Shown in pieces: positions 1 through 10,926 of a stretch of 64,000 bases of DNA. Below the pieces are notes generated by a model. It made no database searches, was not told the DNA's origin, and was given only the letters and a program-made list of their open reading frames with translations. Where the stretch lies: the NCBI RefSeq assembly GCF_000821085.1, contig NZ_CCXR01000001.1, positions 1-64,000 on the forward strand. The letters are read 5' to 3'. This DNA is from Bacillus sp. B-jedd. GTDB lineage: Bacteria; Bacillota; Bacilli; Bacillales; Cytobacillaceae. The translations under genes and the position numbers were made by a program. Position 1 is the stretch's first letter. Each line of letters starts with the position of its first letter.

Positions 1-72
<72 letters not shown>

Positions 73-79
73 ACTCGAA

Positions 80-106
80 GGCAACCCGAAAGGGTTGTCT
101 TTTTTG
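80..106 (+). terminator. Intrinsic terminator of the upstream rRNA operon
   Basis: An 8-bp stem (GGCAACCC / GGGTTGTC) with a GAAA tetraloop is followed directly by a run of T. It lies 8 bases after the 5S gene and would end that rRNA transcript. Confidence 0.9.
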
Positions 107-207
107 GTGTTTAAAAAACCTTTTAAAAAACCCCAACGTAATTTGTTGAAACCACCTTATTTCTCCACTGAAATGAAGAATTGGGATTACCCGAGACCAG
201 TCCTTAT

Positions 208-496
208 CGACCGCAGACTGATTTTTTCTACGCTAGGGTCGTTGAGATGGCTTCTATTCGACCGCAGACTGATTTTTTCCGCGCTACGGTCGTTGAGATG
301 GCTCCTATTCGACCGCAGACTAATTTTTTCTACGCTACGGTCGTTGAGACGGCTTCTATTCGACCGCAGACTGATTTTTACCGCGCTACGGTCGTTGAGA
401 TGGCTTCTATTCGACCGTGGATTGATTTTATCCACGCTGTGGTCGTTGAGATCCCTCCTATTCGACCAACTTTTGCCGCGCTCTACGGTCGTTGAG
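208..496. repeat. Tandem array, about six 51-bp units
   Basis: Units begin with CGACC at 208, 259, 310, 361, 412 and 463, an exact 51-base period with 5-20% divergence between units. Each unit carries an inverted repeat (CGACC(G)... (C)GGTCG) around a T-rich centre, so each can fold as a hairpin on either strand. Because 51 is a multiple of three, several frames stay open and give repetitive Arg/Ser/Asn-rich or Phe/Leu-rich ORFs. None has a convincing ribosome binding site, so I treat them as spurious. No spacers, so not a CRISPR. The array lies between a 5S terminator and the ctsR promoter. Confidence 0.85.
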
Positions 497-743
497 TCCG
501 CTCCTAATATCCGGTCCTTAAACCAAAGTGAATGCTATCGTCTAAAACAAATGCTGGGCACATTTATTAAAAATTGCTTTTCTTCTGCAGTAAAGAATCA
601 TCCTCTCAATCATTTAAAAAACAGCTGACGGTCGGTTGTTTAGTTTTTTGGGTAGGAGGGTAGAGGAAAAAGCCCCCATAGTTTTGATTTAGCCGGAGGT
701 TTTGGATGTGCCGGTTTTGGTGAAAATAGGAGAGATGTAGGAA
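497..743. other. Gene-free stretch upstream of ctsR
   Basis: I see no credible gene here. It holds one terminator-like hairpin (619-649) and then AT-rich sequence up to the ctsR promoter. Confidence 0.6.
619..649 (+). terminator. Candidate intrinsic terminator after the tandem array
   Basis: A 10-bp stem (AAACAGCTGA with TCGGTTGTTT, two G-T pairs, CGG loop) is followed by AG and six T. It would end any plus-strand transcript crossing the 51-bp array. No gene upstream explains it. Confidence 0.55.
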
Positions 744-773
744 TTGCAAGTACATAAGATTTTCGTGTATAAT
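744..773 (+). promoter_or_regulatory. SigA-type promoter of the ctsR operon
   Basis: TTGCAA (744-749) and a perfect TATAAT (768-773) are 18 bases apart. The predicted start point falls at or just before the CtsR box, 40 bases ahead of the ctsR start codon. Confidence 0.75.
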
Positions 774-776
774 TAA

Positions 777-793
777 TGTCAAATATAGTCAAA
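777..793 (+). promoter_or_regulatory. CtsR operator (heptad direct repeat)
   Basis: TGTCAAA-TAT-AGTCAAA matches the known CtsR consensus (A/G)GTCAAA-NAN-(A/G)GTCAAA except for the first base. It covers the likely transcription start, so bound CtsR would block its own operon, the autoregulation known in Bacillus. Confidence 0.85.
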
Positions 794-812
794 GTCAGAA
801 GGGGGTGGCAAG

Positions 813-1274
813 TTGAGAAATATTTCTGATATCATCGAGAATTATTTGAAGCAGGTCCTTGAATTGAGTGATGAGGATTTGGTTGAGATTAGGAGAAGCG
901 AGATAGCAGATAAATTTCAATGTGTCCCTTCCCAGATTAATTATGTAATAAATACAAGGTTTACGATTGAACGGGGATATATGGTTGAAAGTAAGCGAGG
1001 CGGCGGCGGTTACATCAGAATTATGAAAGTGCAGTCAAATGATCATGCTCATCTTTTAGACCATATCATCTCGCTGATAAGGGACCAGGTCAGCCAAAAC
1101 CGCGCTGAAGGAATTATTGCGCGGCTGGTTGAAGAGGATGTCATAACAGAAAGAGAAGCTAAAATCATGTTGAGTGTCATTGACAGGTCGATTTTGTATA
1201 TTGACCTGCCGTATAGGGATGAGCTTAGGGCACGTATGCTTAAAGCCATGCTGACTACATTGAAATATAAATAA
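813..1274 (+). CDS. ctsR: Transcriptional repressor CtsR
   Basis: A 153-residue match in length and sequence to CtsR, the dimeric repressor of class III heat-shock genes (clpC, clpE, clpP and its own operon). The N-terminal half is the winged helix-turn-helix DNA-binding domain, with the Gly-rich wing (RGGGG, near residue 62) that senses heat. The C-terminal half is the domain met by McsA/McsB. Start is TTG, set by AGAAGGGGGTGG 8 bases upstream. First gene of ctsR-mcsA-mcsB-clpC, under the CtsR box at 777-793. Confidence 0.97.
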   Translation: MRNISDIIENYLKQVLELSDEDLVEIRRSEIADKFQCVPSQINYVINTRFTIERGYMVESKRGGGGYIRIMKVQSNDHAHLLDHIISLIRDQVSQNRAEGIIARLVEEDVITEREAKIMLSVIDRSILYIDLPYRDELRARMLKAMLTTLKYK

Positions 1275-1313
1275 AGAGAAAGAATCCTTTACATGATAGA
1301 AGAAGGTGAAAAG

Positions 1314-1862
1314 ATGATTTGCGATGAGTGTCAACAAAGGCCGGCAACCATGCATTTTACAAAAATACTCAATGGGCAGAAAACGGAAATCCATCTTTGT
1401 GAACATTGTGCACGCGAAAAAGGCGATTTGTTTATGATGAATGGAGGAAACGGGTTTTCAATAAATAATTTGCTTGCCGGGCTCCTCAATTTTGATAAAA
1501 CCTTTCAGCAGACAGGCCGAGAAACATTCAAGCGTGAGGAAATCCTTCAATGCCCCAATTGCAAAATGACATTTCCCCAATTCGTTAAAATGGGCCGGTT
1601 CGGCTGCGCTAGCTGCTATAATACTTTTTCGGAGCAGTTAAAACCAATCCTCAGGCGACTTCATGGAGGGAATTGGACACATAATGGCAAAATTCCAAAA
1701 AGGTTTGGCGGCACCCTTCATCTTAGGAAGAAGCTGGAGGAATCCAAACAAAGGCTTAAGGAGCTTATTTCCATGGAAGAGTTTGAAAAAGCGGCTGAAT
1801 TGCGTGACGAAATAAGAGCGCTCGAAAACTCGATCAGCGGGAATGCCGGGGGAGGGGAATAA
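1314..1862 (+). CDS. mcsA: McsA, activator of protein-arginine kinase
   Basis: A 182-residue zinc-binding protein. CxxC pairs near the N terminus (CDEC, then CEHC) and in the middle (CPNC, then CASC) form two zinc modules. The C-terminal UVR-type coiled segment ([17 protein letters not shown]) resembles that of ClpC. In Bacillus McsA binds and activates McsB and helps remove CtsR. I chose ATG 1314 because GAAGGTG lies 6 bases upstream; an in-frame ATG at 1293 lacks a site. It overlaps the ribosome binding region of mcsB. Confidence 0.95.
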   Translation: MICDECQQRPATMHFTKILNGQKTEIHLCEHCAREKGDLFMMNGGNGFSINNLLAGLLNFDKTFQQTGRETFKREEILQCPNCKMTFPQFVKMGRFGCASCYNTFSEQLKPILRRLHGGNWTHNGKIPKRFGGTLHLRKKLEESKQRLKELISMEEFEKAAELRDEIRALENSISGNAGGGE

Positions 1863-1863
1863 C

Positions 1864-2937
1864 TTGTCATTGGAAAACTTTTTGAGTCATGCAGTAAGTT
1901 CCTGGATGAACGAAGACGGCCCCGATTCTGATATTGTTCTAAGTTCAAGGATCCGACTGGCGCGAAATCTTGAAGAATACGATTTCCCGGCGCTTCTTTC
2001 AACTGAGGAAGGGCAGGGTATTTTAAACAAATTAAAGATAGCTGTTGAAAATTCAGACCGGTCAAGTTTTGGACAGATTGAATTTCTACCTATGCATGAG
2101 CTTCAGCCTTTGCAAAAAAGGGTCCTGGTAGAAAAACATTTAATCAGTCCCGCCCTTGCAGAGGACTCGCCTTTTGGGGCATGCCTTCTATCGGAAAATG
2201 AAGAGATTAGTGTAATGGTTAACGAAGAAGACCATATCCGGATCCAATGCCTTTTTCCTGGCCTCCAGCTTACTGAAGCTCTCCAGGCAGCAAATGAAGT
2301 CGATGACTGGCTTGAAGGGGATATCAAATATGCCTTCAATGAGGAATACGGCTATCTGACGAGCTGCCCTACAAATGTAGGGACGGGGCTCCGCGCTTCG
2401 GTAATGATGCATCTGCCGGGCCTGATTTTGACCCAGCAAATAAATGGAATCATACCTGCTATCAGCCAATTGGGCCTTGTCGTGAGAGGGATATACGGAG
2501 AGGGCAGCGAAGCACTCGGAAACATTTTTCAAATTTCCAATCAAATAACATTGGGAAAATCCGAAGAGGATATCGTTGAGGAATTAACAGGAGTTGTCAG
2601 CCAGCTGATTGCGCAGGAAAGGTCAGCGCGTGAAGCATTAGGCAAGACTTCACACATACAATTAGAAGATAGAGTGTTCCGCTCATTCGGGATTCTATCC
2701 AATAGCAGAATTATTGAAACGAAAGAGGCTGCGCAGTGTTTATCGGATGTTAGGTTGGGAATTGATATGGGGTATATAAAAAATATTTCAAGATCGATTC
2801 TTAATGAACTTATGATTCTTACTCAACCAGGGTTTCTACAGCAATATGCGGGTGGCCCACTGAGGCCGGAAGAGAGAGATATCCGTCGCGCGGCCCTGAT
2901 CAGGGAACGATTAAATCTGGAAATGGACAATAGATGA
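1864..2937 (+). CDS. mcsB: Protein arginine kinase McsB
   Basis: A 357-residue phosphagen-kinase-fold enzyme that phosphorylates arginines on proteins, marking them for ClpCP and inactivating CtsR. Family signatures seen are SSRIRLARN near the N terminus and [12 protein letters not shown], which contains the catalytic-loop cysteine. Start is TTG 1864 (MSLENFL, matching the known N terminus), one base after the mcsA stop, with GGGGGAGGGG upstream. An upstream ATG at 1843 lies inside mcsA and is unlikely. Confidence 0.95.
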   Translation: MSLENFLSHAVSSWMNEDGPDSDIVLSSRIRLARNLEEYDFPALLSTEEGQGILNKLKIAVENSDRSSFGQIEFLPMHELQPLQKRVLVEKHLISPALAEDSPFGACLLSENEEISVMVNEEDHIRIQCLFPGLQLTEALQAANEVDDWLEGDIKYAFNEEYGYLTSCPTNVGTGLRASVMMHLPGLILTQQINGIIPAISQLGLVVRGIYGEGSEALGNIFQISNQITLGKSEEDIVEELTGVVSQLIAQERSAREALGKTSHIQLEDRVFRSFGILSNSRIIETKEAAQCLSDVRLGIDMGYIKNISRSILNELMILTQPGFLQQYAGGPLRPEERDIRRAALIRERLNLEMDNR

Positions 2938-2950
2938 GGAGGAAACGACT

Positions 2951-5389
2951 ATGATGTTTGGCCGCTTTACTGAAAGAGCACAAAAAGTATTGGCCCTTGC
3001 CCAGGAAGAAGCAATCCGCCTTGGCCATAACAATATCGGAACCGAGCACATTTTGCTTGGCCTGGTCCGGGAGGGGGATGGGATTGCTGCCAAAGCCCTA
3101 TATGGACTTGGGCTTGGCGCAGAAAAAATCCAGAATGAGGTAGAGACTTTAATCGGCAGAGGGCAGGATGTCCCTCAAACCATCCATTATACTCCGCGTG
3201 CCAAAAAAGTCATTGAGCTTTCTATGGATGAAGCGCGAAAGCTTGGCCATTCTTATGTTGGAACAGAGCATATCCTCCTCGGGCTTATCCGTGAAGGGGA
3301 AGGCGTTGCCGCGCGTGTTTTAAATAATCTTGGGGTAAGCCTGAATAAAGCGCGCCAGCAAGTATTACAGCTGTTGGGAAGCAATGAATCAGGTAGCCAT
3401 CCGGGAAGTACTTCTGTCAGCGCCAATACCCCTACACTGGATAGTCTGGCGAGGGATTTGACAGTGGTGGCGAAAGAAGGAAGCCTTGACCCGGTTATTG
3501 GCCGAAGCAAGGAAATTCAGCGCGTTATTGAAGTGCTGAGCCGAAGGACAAAAAATAATCCTGTACTGATTGGCGAACCTGGCGTCGGGAAAACTGCGAT
3601 TGCCGAGGGTCTTGCCCAGCAGATTGTCAATAATGAAGTACCGGAAATTCTCAGGGATAAACGGGTCATGACCCTGGATATGGGAACCGTTGTTGCCGGG
3701 ACAAAGTACCGCGGTGAATTTGAGGACCGCCTGAAGAAAGTAATGGATGAGATTAGACAGGCGGGCAACATCATCCTTTTCATTGACGAGCTGCACACAT
3801 TGATTGGAGCTGGCGGAGCGGAAGGCGCGATAGATGCCTCAAATATCCTCAAGCCGTCCCTTGCCCGTGGTGAATTGCAGTGCATTGGTGCGACAACACT
3901 CGATGAATACAGAAAATACATTGAAAAGGATGCCGCTCTTGAGCGGAGGTTCCAGCCAATCAGGGTTGACGAACCGACCGCTGAGGAATCGATCCAAATC
4001 CTTCAGGGGCTGCGAGACCGCTACGAAGCGCATCATAGGGTAACGATTACAGATGAAGCCATCGAGGCTGCCGTCAAGCTGTCCGACCGTTATATCTCTG
4101 ACCGGTTCCTGCCCGATAAAGCCATTGACTTGATTGATGAAGCTGGCTCGAAGGTAAGGCTTCGCTCCTATACGACACCTCCAAACTTAAAGGAACTTGA
4201 ATTGAAACTGGAGGAGGTCCGTAAAGAAAAGGATGCGGCAGTTCAGAGCCAGGAATTCGAAAAAGCAGCATCGCTACGAGACACGGAACAAAGGCTGCGC
4301 GAACAGCTGGACGAAACAAAGAAAAGCTGGAAAGAGCAGCAGGGCAAGGAAAACAGTGAAGTAACCGTTGAAGATATTGCCCATGTTGTCTCCAGCTGGA
4401 CTGGAGTTCCAGTTTCCAAATTAGCGCAAACCGAAACAGAAAAGCTATTGAATCTTGAAGAAATCCTTCATTCGAGGGTCATTGGCCAAGAGGAAGCAGT
4501 AAAGGCAGTATCAAAAGCTGTCCGCCGAGCCAGAGCAGGCTTGAAGGATCCAAAGCGCCCGATTGGCTCGTTCATTTTCCTGGGCCCGACAGGAGTTGGG
4601 AAAACAGAGCTTGCCCGCGCATTGGCTGAAGTGATGTTCGGGGATGAGGATGCCATGATCCGGATCGATATGTCCGAATATATGGAGAAGCATTCCACTT
4701 CAAGGCTTGTCGGTTCGCCTCCTGGATATGTCGGTTACGAAGAAGGCGGCCAGCTGACCGAAAAGGTTCGCAGAAAGCCTTACTCGGTTGTACTTTTGGA
4801 TGAAATCGAAAAGGCACATCCCGATGTGTTCAATATCCTTCTTCAAGTATTGGAAGATGGACGCCTGACGGACTCCAAAGGGCGAACGGTCGATTTCCGG
4901 AATACTGTCCTGATTATGACGTCCAATGTGGGTGCGGAAGCATTGAAACGGAATAAGTATGTGGGCTTCAACATCCAGGATGGGGAACAGGATTATAAGG
5001 ATATGAAGGGCAAGGTGATGGAAGAGCTGAAAAAAGCATTCCGTCCAGAGTTCCTGAATAGGATCGATGAAATCATTGTCTTCCACTCGCTGGAGAAAAA
5101 GCACCTCCAGGAAATTGTCTCCCTGCTATCCGATCAGCTGGTTAAACGCTTGAATGAGCAGGATATCCAACTTGAATTGACTGCCGCGGCAAAAGGAAAA
5201 ATATCTGAGGAAGGGTATGATCCTGAATACGGTGCGCGTCCATTGCGCAGGGCCATCCAGAAGCATATCGAGGACCGTCTCTCAGAAGAATTGCTTAAAG
5301 GTACATTATTGACCGGGCAGCATGTTATAATTGATGTGGATAATGGCGAGTTCACTGTGAAAACAGCAGCAAAGGATACCGTTCAGTAA
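2951..5389 (+). CDS. clpC: ATP-dependent Clp protease ATPase ClpC
   Basis: An 812-residue Hsp100 unfoldase. It has two N-terminal ClpN repeats ([14 protein letters not shown], then [14 protein letters not shown]), which bind McsB, MecA and phospho-arginine. AAA domain 1 has Walker A GEPGVGKT near residue 207. The middle domain carries a UVR motif (near 433). AAA domain 2 has Walker A GPTGVGKT near 546 and a C-terminal D2-small domain. It feeds substrates to ClpP, which is encoded elsewhere. AGGAGG precedes the start. Fourth gene of the CtsR operon. Confidence 0.98.
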   Translation: MMFGRFTERAQKVLALAQEEAIRLGHNNIGTEHILLGLVREGDGIAAKALYGLGLGAEKIQNEVETLIGRGQDVPQTIHYTPRAKKVIELSMDEARKLGHSYVGTEHILLGLIREGEGVAARVLNNLGVSLNKARQQVLQLLGSNESGSHPGSTSVSANTPTLDSLARDLTVVAKEGSLDPVIGRSKEIQRVIEVLSRRTKNNPVLIGEPGVGKTAIAEGLAQQIVNNEVPEILRDKRVMTLDMGTVVAGTKYRGEFEDRLKKVMDEIRQAGNIILFIDELHTLIGAGGAEGAIDASNILKPSLARGELQCIGATTLDEYRKYIEKDAALERRFQPIRVDEPTAEESIQILQGLRDRYEAHHRVTITDEAIEAAVKLSDRYISDRFLPDKAIDLIDEAGSKVRLRSYTTPPNLKELELKLEEVRKEKDAAVQSQEFEKAASLRDTEQRLREQLDETKKSWKEQQGKENSEVTVEDIAHVVSSWTGVPVSKLAQTETEKLLNLEEILHSRVIGQEEAVKAVSKAVRRARAGLKDPKRPIGSFIFLGPTGVGKTELARALAEVMFGDEDAMIRIDMSEYMEKHSTSRLVGSPPGYVGYEEGGQLTEKVRRKPYSVVLLDEIEKAHPDVFNILLQVLEDGRLTDSKGRTVDFRNTVLIMTSNVGAEALKRNKYVGFNIQDGEQDYKDMKGKVMEELKKAFRPEFLNRIDEIIVFHSLEKKHLQEIVSLLSDQLVKRLNEQDIQLELTAAAKGKISEEGYDPEYGARPLRRAIQKHIEDRLSEELLKGTLLTGQHVIIDVDNGEFTVKTAAKDTVQ

Positions 5390-5523
5390 TACCGGCTGCT
5401 GCTCTGAGGAATGACAGCAGGCAAGGAGGTTCACGCCCGGTTATCTGGCGGCGCTTCCTTGCCTTTTTACTTCTCAGGCAAAAAGCATATATGGAAAAAT
5501 ATAAATAGTGGAGAGAGCGGCGG

Positions 5524-6903
5524 ATGGCAAAACGTAAAACAAAATTCATGTGTACAAACTGTGGATATGAATCACCAAAATGGATGGGAAAATGCCCAGG
5601 CTGCGGCGAATGGAATAAGATGGTGGAAGAAATGGAGCCGGCAGCAACAAGCAGGCGCGGTGCTTTTGCCCATTCCCAGGGCACCGCTGTTGCATCTAAG
5701 GCAATGCCGATAACAGATGTGGAAACGGTAAGTGAGCCAAGGATCTACACGGAAATGGCGGAATTGAACCGGGTTCTTGGCGGCGGGGTTGTCAAAGGCT
5801 CACTCGTCCTGATTGGAGGCGACCCGGGAATCGGCAAATCGACTCTTCTCCTCCAGGTTTCATCCCAGCTCGCAAATCAAGGGCATAAAGTCCTGTATAT
5901 TTCCGGTGAAGAGTCACTCAGGCAGACAAAGCTTCGCGCGGAGAGGCTCGGAGTTGCTTCAGGGAATCTTCTGGTGTACGCTGAAACCAATCTAGAAGAA
6001 ATAAGCAGAACCATTGAGCAGACAAATCCCGAATTTGTCATTGTAGACTCAATCCAGACGGTTTTTCATCCAGAGGTCACCTCGGCGCCCGGCAGCGTTT
6101 CGCAAGTCAGGGAATGTACGGCGGAACTGATGAGAATCGGTAAAACAAAAGGGATTGCCATCTTTATTGTGGGCCATGTCACGAAGGAAGGGAATATCGC
6201 AGGTCCGCGGCTGCTGGAGCATATGGTGGATACTGTCCTCTATTTCGAAGGGGAACGGCACCATACGTATCGGATCCTGCGGGCTGTCAAAAATAGATTC
6301 GGTTCAACCAATGAAATGGGTATTTTTGAAATGAAAGAGGAAGGGCTAGAGGAAGTTGAAAACCCTTCTGAGATTTTCCTTGAGGAAAGATCCCGGGGAG
6401 CAGCCGGTTCTACCGTAGTGGCTTCAATGGAGGGGACCAGGCCGGTGCTTGTTGAAATTCAGGCCCTCATTTCTCCTACAAGTTTCGGAAACCCAAGGAG
6501 GATGGCGACGGGAATTGACCATAACCGGGTTCCGCTATTAATGGCTGTCCTTGAAAAAAGAGTCGGGATGCTCCTGCAAAACCAAGACGCTTATTTGAAG
6601 GTTGCTGGCGGTGTAAAGTTGGATGAGCCAGCCATTGACCTGGCCGTTGCGGTCAGCATTGCTTCAAGCTTCAGGGATAAACCTACAAGGCCCACAGACT
6701 GCATTATAGGCGAAGTCGGCCTTACCGGCGAAGTAAGGCGTGTCTCAAGGATTGAACAGCGTGTCCAGGAGGCGGCAAAGCTCGGTTTTGAACGGGTGAT
6801 CCTTCCCGCTAATAATCTTGGGGGCTGGACAGGGCCGAAGGGGCTTGAGCTTATCGGTGTCTCTACGGTCAGCGAAGCGCTGAAGGCGGCTCTCGGAGAG
6901 TAA
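5524..6903 (+). CDS. radA: DNA repair helicase RadA/Sms
   Basis: A 459-residue RecA-related branch-migration protein used in recombination and transformation. A C4 zinc finger (C10, C13, C24, C27) is followed by Walker [11 protein letters not shown] near residue 98, the family hallmark KNRFG, and a C-terminal Lon-protease-like domain. It follows clpC by 134 bases, with only a weak ribosome binding site visible. In Bacillus relatives disA comes next in the same operon; here it does not. Confidence 0.97.
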   Translation: MAKRKTKFMCTNCGYESPKWMGKCPGCGEWNKMVEEMEPAATSRRGAFAHSQGTAVASKAMPITDVETVSEPRIYTEMAELNRVLGGGVVKGSLVLIGGDPGIGKSTLLLQVSSQLANQGHKVLYISGEESLRQTKLRAERLGVASGNLLVYAETNLEEISRTIEQTNPEFVIVDSIQTVFHPEVTSAPGSVSQVRECTAELMRIGKTKGIAIFIVGHVTKEGNIAGPRLLEHMVDTVLYFEGERHHTYRILRAVKNRFGSTNEMGIFEMKEEGLEEVENPSEIFLEERSRGAAGSTVVASMEGTRPVLVEIQALISPTSFGNPRRMATGIDHNRVPLLMAVLEKRVGMLLQNQDAYLKVAGGVKLDEPAIDLAVAVSIASSFRDKPTRPTDCIIGEVGLTGEVRRVSRIEQRVQEAAKLGFERVILPANNLGGWTGPKGLELIGVSTVSEALKAALGE

Positions 6904-7016
6904 GGGGCCGTTGGCGGAAAAAGCAGGCTTTAATTATGGCAAATAAGGAAATTAATAGGAAAAATAAGGTTTCAATCCGGGGTTTTTGTTTATAATGAGA
7001 AGAAGGAGGTGAAGGC

Positions 7017-8099
7017 ATGTTAAAACGCATTGTTCAAGCATGTTTCCTAATCATCGGGGGAACGCTTGGAATCTTTTTAATTCCGCCATTATTAAAAGTT
7101 ATAGGTGCGGATGGTATATCGCTGTTGAATAATTCCTATATGGCAGCAATTATAGGTGCAATCATTTTTTATTTTCTTACTTTTTGGGCTGTAGAGTATG
7201 TAATAAATTTTGTAAAATGGCTTGAGGATACGCTTGTCCGGGTTCCGGTAACTGATGTCCTATTCGGAAGCCTCGGGCTTACATTCGGCTTAATCGTTGC
7301 TTTTTTAATCGGGTTTGCGCTGAATGCCATTGAGCTTCCGGTCGTGAATACAGTTGCGCCAATTCTTCTTACTCTGTTATTTGGCTACCTCGGTTTTCAG
7401 GTCGGCTTTAAAAAGCGGGATGAAATGATGAGCCTTTTTACGAGCAAGAAGAAAAAGGCAACGGAAGAAGATCACGAAAAGCCGGCTGCCCTTTCTCTTA
7501 AAATATTGGATACGAGTGTCATAATCGACGGAAGGATTGCGGATATCTGCCAGACTGGTTTCCTGGAAGGGACAATTGTCATTCCGCGTTTCGTGCTTGA
7601 AGAGCTTCAGCATATTGCCGATTCTTCTGATGTCCTGAAACGAAACCGGGGAAGACGGGGACTTGATATCCTGAACCGCATCCAAAAAGAAATCGCAGTA
7701 AATGTAGAAATCAGTGAAACGGATTTCGATGACATTCAAGAAGTGGACAGCAAGCTTGTCAAGCTGGCGAAGAAAACAGGCGGAACCCTTGTAACCAATG
7801 ATTTTAATCTTAATAAGGTCAGTGAGTTTCAGAATGTATCGGTATTGAACATTAATGATCTTGCCAATGCAGTGAAACCGGTTGTCCTTCCGGGGGAAGA
7901 ATTGAGCGTCCAGGTCATCAAGGACGGCAAGGAGCACCACCAGGGTGTCGCCTATCTGGATGACGGGACAATGATCGTCGTTGAAGAGGGCCGGGAATAC
8001 ATTGGCAAAAGAATTGATGTCATGGTTACCAGTGTCCTTCAAACATCGGCGGGCAGGATGATCTTTGCCAAACCGAAGCTTTATGAAAAAGCGCTATAG
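7017..8099 (+). CDS. yacL: PIN/TRAM domain membrane protein YacL
   Basis: A 360-residue protein with about four N-terminal membrane helices (residues 1-130), then a PIN nuclease-like domain beginning [11 protein letters not shown], and a C-terminal TRAM domain ([21 protein letters not shown]). The PIN acidic residues are present, but the family's substrate is not established as far as I know. Strong site AAGGAGGTGA precedes ATG. A TATAAT at 6991-6996 with a poor -35 may give it its own promoter. Confidence 0.92.
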   Translation: MLKRIVQACFLIIGGTLGIFLIPPLLKVIGADGISLLNNSYMAAIIGAIIFYFLTFWAVEYVINFVKWLEDTLVRVPVTDVLFGSLGLTFGLIVAFLIGFALNAIELPVVNTVAPILLTLLFGYLGFQVGFKKRDEMMSLFTSKKKKATEEDHEKPAALSLKILDTSVIIDGRIADICQTGFLEGTIVIPRFVLEELQHIADSSDVLKRNRGRRGLDILNRIQKEIAVNVEISETDFDDIQEVDSKLVKLAKKTGGTLVTNDFNLNKVSEFQNVSVLNINDLANAVKPVVLPGEELSVQVIKDGKEHHQGVAYLDDGTMIVVEEGREYIGKRIDVMVTSVLQTSAGRMIFAKPKLYEKAL

Positions 8100-8142
8100 G
8101 GTCAGAAATATTGCACTATACTTATGAATTTGGGGTTTTCTT

Positions 8143-8826
8143 ATGTCTTATCAGGTGATTCTTCCGGCCGCGGGCCAGGGGAAGAGAATGGGAGCGGGAA
8201 TCAATAAGCTTTTGTTAGAACTCAACAACATGCCTGTCCTCATTCACACACTTTTGGCATTTGAAAGTGACGAGGACTGCGATGGCATGATCCTGGCGGT
8301 AAACCCGGACGAGCAGGAGCAGATTAAAAGTCTTCTTGATAAATATAAAATTAAAAAGCAGGTCATTTTTGCGACGGGAGGGACCGAGCGCCAGCAAAGT
8401 GTGTACAGCGGCCTTAAAGCTGTCAGGGGCTCGAGTCTCGTCCTTGTCCATGATGCCGCCCGCCCTTTCATCACAAAAGGGTTGATCCAGGCTCTCGTCG
8501 AGGCTGCTGAACGTGATGGAGCGGCAATTGCCGCGGTTCCAGTGAAGGATACTGTTAAAAAAGTGGCCGAAAATCATGTCGTGGAAACGATCGAACGTTC
8601 CAGCTTGTGGGCTGTCCAAACCCCACAGGCTTTTCGCGTTTCTGTCCTAATGGAAGCCCATGAAAAAGCAGATTCGGAAAGGTTTCTGGGAACGGATGAT
8701 GCAAGCCTAGTGGAAAGGCTGCCGCATCCGGTTGCTGTCGTGCCAGGCGACTATAACAATATCAAGCTGACAACCCGTGAAGACCTTGTCTTCGCGGAGG
8801 CTATCTTAAAACAGCGGGCGAAGTGA
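8143..8826 (+). CDS. ispD: 2-C-methyl-D-erythritol 4-phosphate cytidylyltransferase
   Basis: A 227-residue enzyme that joins CTP to MEP in the non-mevalonate isoprenoid pathway. Signatures are the nucleotide-binding PAAGQGKRMG at residues 8-17, VHDAARPF, WAVQTPQAF and the C-terminal TDDASLVE. It is followed by ispF, the enzyme two steps later; ispE is not in the window. The ribosome binding site is weak. Confidence 0.97.
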   Translation: MSYQVILPAAGQGKRMGAGINKLLLELNNMPVLIHTLLAFESDEDCDGMILAVNPDEQEQIKSLLDKYKIKKQVIFATGGTERQQSVYSGLKAVRGSSLVLVHDAARPFITKGLIQALVEAAERDGAAIAAVPVKDTVKKVAENHVVETIERSSLWAVQTPQAFRVSVLMEAHEKADSERFLGTDDASLVERLPHPVAVVPGDYNNIKLTTREDLVFAEAILKQRAK

Positions 8827-8868
8827 GCCGGCATCCAAATAATCAGATGTTTAAAGGAGATAGGTAAA

Positions 8869-9351
8869 ATGTTTCGGATCGGACAGGGATTTGATGTTCA
8901 CCAGCTATCGGAAGGGCGCCCCCTCATCATCGGGGGGATTACCATTCCATATGAGAAAGGCCTTCTTGGCCATTCGGACGCAGATGTTCTTTTGCATACA
9001 GTCGCGGATGCCTGCCTTGGTGCGATTGGGGCAGGAGATATCGGAAAGCATTTTCCGGATACGGATGAAGCCTTCAAGGACGCTGATTCAGCAAAATTGC
9101 TCGAGCATGTCTGGGGGCTTGTAAAGGAGCAGGGGTATGAACTGTGCAATGCGGACTGCACCATCATTGCCCAAAAACCGAAAATGGCTCCCTATATTGG
9201 CGAGATGAAGGAAAGGATCGCTGAATTACTGGAGGCTGACCCCAGCCAAGTGAATGTAAAGGCGACTACAACAGAAAAACTCGGTTTTACAGGAAGAGGA
9301 GAAGGAATCGCTTCCCAGGTGGCCGTTCTTTTGCAAAAAAGAAGCAGATAG
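8869..9351 (+). CDS. ispF: 2-C-methyl-D-erythritol 2,4-cyclodiphosphate synthase
   Basis: A 160-residue trimeric zinc enzyme of the MEP pathway. The metal-binding residues sit in GFDVHQL (D8, H10) and the following [26 protein letters not shown] near the C terminus is the family signature. AAAGGAGATAGG precedes the ATG. Located 42 bases after ispD, probably co-transcribed. Confidence 0.97.
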   Translation: MFRIGQGFDVHQLSEGRPLIIGGITIPYEKGLLGHSDADVLLHTVADACLGAIGAGDIGKHFPDTDEAFKDADSAKLLEHVWGLVKEQGYELCNADCTIIAQKPKMAPYIGEMKERIAELLEADPSQVNVKATTTEKLGFTGRGEGIASQVAVLLQKRSR

Positions 9352-9437
9352 AAATTGAGCGGGCTTTCGGCTTTACGGTCAAAGTGGTAAAATGAAATGA
9401 TAAAAGCAATTCAGTAGCAATTTTTAGGAGGATTTTT

Positions 9438-10895
9438 ATGTCAAATAAAGTTCGCGTACGGTATGCGCCAAGCCCGACAGGACATTTACATATTGGCAAC
9501 GCCCGTACCGCGCTTTTTAATTACTTGTTCGCACGCAGCCAGGGCGGCACATTTGTCATCCGGATTGAGGATACAGATAAGAAACGGAATATCGAAGGCG
9601 GCGAGCAAAGCCAGCTGAAATATTTGAAGTGGCTCGGCATCGACTGGGATGAAAGTGTCGATAAGGACGGCGGCTTCGGTCCGTACAGGCAGTCTGAACG
9701 GAATGAGATTTATAAGAAATATTATACGAAACTGATTGAAGAGGGCCATGCCTACAAATGTTATTGCACCGAGGAAGAACTTGAGGCTGAGCGTGAAGAG
9801 CAATCAGCACGAGGAGAAACGCCCCAATACTCGGGAAAATGCCGGAATTTGACGAAAGAAGAACAGCAGCGCCTTGAGGATGAAGGCCGTCAGCCAAGCA
9901 TCCGCTTAAAGGTACCGCAGGGAAAAACCTATTCGTTCGATGATATGGTAAAAGGCATTGTTGCATTTGAGTCGGAAGGCATGGGCGACTGGGTCATGAT
10001 TAAAAAAGACGGGACGCCAACATACAATTTTGCGGTTGCTATTGATGACCACCTGATGGAAATATCCCATGTCCTTCGCGGCGATGATCATATTTCCAAT
10101 ACGCCGAAGCAGCTGATGGTTTATGAAGCCCTTGGCTGGGAAGCGCCTATATTTGGCCATATGACGCTGATTGTCAATGAAAGTCGCAAGAAATTGAGCA
10201 AGCGTGATGAATCCATTATCCAGTTCATTGAACAATATGAAGAACTGGGCTATTTGCCTGAAGCGCTGTTCAACTTTATCGGGCTGCTCGGCTGGTCGCC
10301 AGCGGGAGAAGAGGAGATCTTCTCAAAAGAGGAATTCATTGAAAAGTTCGACCCGGCCAGGCTGTCAAAGTCGCCTGCCTTATTCGATAAGCAAAAGCTT
10401 GCATGGATGAACAACCAGTATGTAAAAAAGGCTGACCTTGACAGGCTGGTTGGTATAACACTCCCGCATCTTGTCAAAGCCGGGCTTGTAAAGCCGGAAC
10501 TCGAAGGAGCGGAGAAGGAGTGGGTCGTCAGTTTGATCGCACTTTTCCAGGAAAAAATGAGTTACGGAGCGGAAATCGTCGCTCTTTCCGACATTTTTTT
10601 CCAGGAGGACCTGAATCCGGATGAGGAAGCAAAAGCTGTGCTTGCTGAAGAGCAAGTGCCGGAAGTGATGGAAGCGTTCCTTGGCGAAATCGATAAGCTG
10701 GAGGCGTTCAAAGCGGATGGAATCCAAGCGGCGATGAAGGCTGTGCAGAAGTCAACAGGCCACAAAGGGAAGAAGCTATTCATGCCAATCCGCGCTGCGG
10801 TGACAGGCCAGACACATGGACCGGACCTCCCAAAAACCATTGAATTGCTTGGGAAGGATAAAGTTCAAAAAAGATTGCGAAATTTAATTAGTTAA
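9438..10895 (+). CDS. gltX: Glutamyl-tRNA synthetase
   Basis: A 485-residue class I synthetase. The HIGH-type motif is HIGN (residues 18-21) after PSPTG, and the KMSKS-type motif is KLSKR near residue 252. The C-terminal anticodon-binding domain follows. In Bacilli, which generally lack glutaminyl-tRNA synthetase, the enzyme also charges tRNA-Gln for later amidation. TAGGAGG precedes the start. The next promoter overlaps its stop codon. Confidence 0.97.
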   Translation: MSNKVRVRYAPSPTGHLHIGNARTALFNYLFARSQGGTFVIRIEDTDKKRNIEGGEQSQLKYLKWLGIDWDESVDKDGGFGPYRQSERNEIYKKYYTKLIEEGHAYKCYCTEEELEAEREEQSARGETPQYSGKCRNLTKEEQQRLEDEGRQPSIRLKVPQGKTYSFDDMVKGIVAFESEGMGDWVMIKKDGTPTYNFAVAIDDHLMEISHVLRGDDHISNTPKQLMVYEALGWEAPIFGHMTLIVNESRKKLSKRDESIIQFIEQYEELGYLPEALFNFIGLLGWSPAGEEEIFSKEEFIEKFDPARLSKSPALFDKQKLAWMNNQYVKKADLDRLVGITLPHLVKAGLVKPELEGAEKEWVVSLIALFQEKMSYGAEIVALSDIFFQEDLNPDEEAKAVLAEEQVPEVMEAFLGEIDKLEAFKADGIQAAMKAVQKSTGHKGKKLFMPIRAAVTGQTHGPDLPKTIELLGKDKVQKRLRNLIS

Positions 10896-10920
10896 CAATT
10901 GGCCTAAAATGGTATATACT
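10892..10920 (+). promoter_or_regulatory. SigA-type promoter for the cysteine T-box transcript
   Basis: TTAACA (10892-10897) and TATACT (10915-10920) are 17 bases apart. The -35 overlaps the gltX stop codon. It drives the T-box leader and cysE-cysS. Confidence 0.7.
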
Positions 10921-10926
10921 GTAGAG

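Noticed and set aside
208..496. Possible CRISPR array
   Set aside because: Units are directly contiguous with no unique spacers, and no cas genes are present.
95..628. ORFs of 177, 104 and 82 codons across the tandem array
   Set aside because: They exist only because the 51-base unit is a multiple of three. They are repetitive, overlap in several frames and lack ribosome binding sites.
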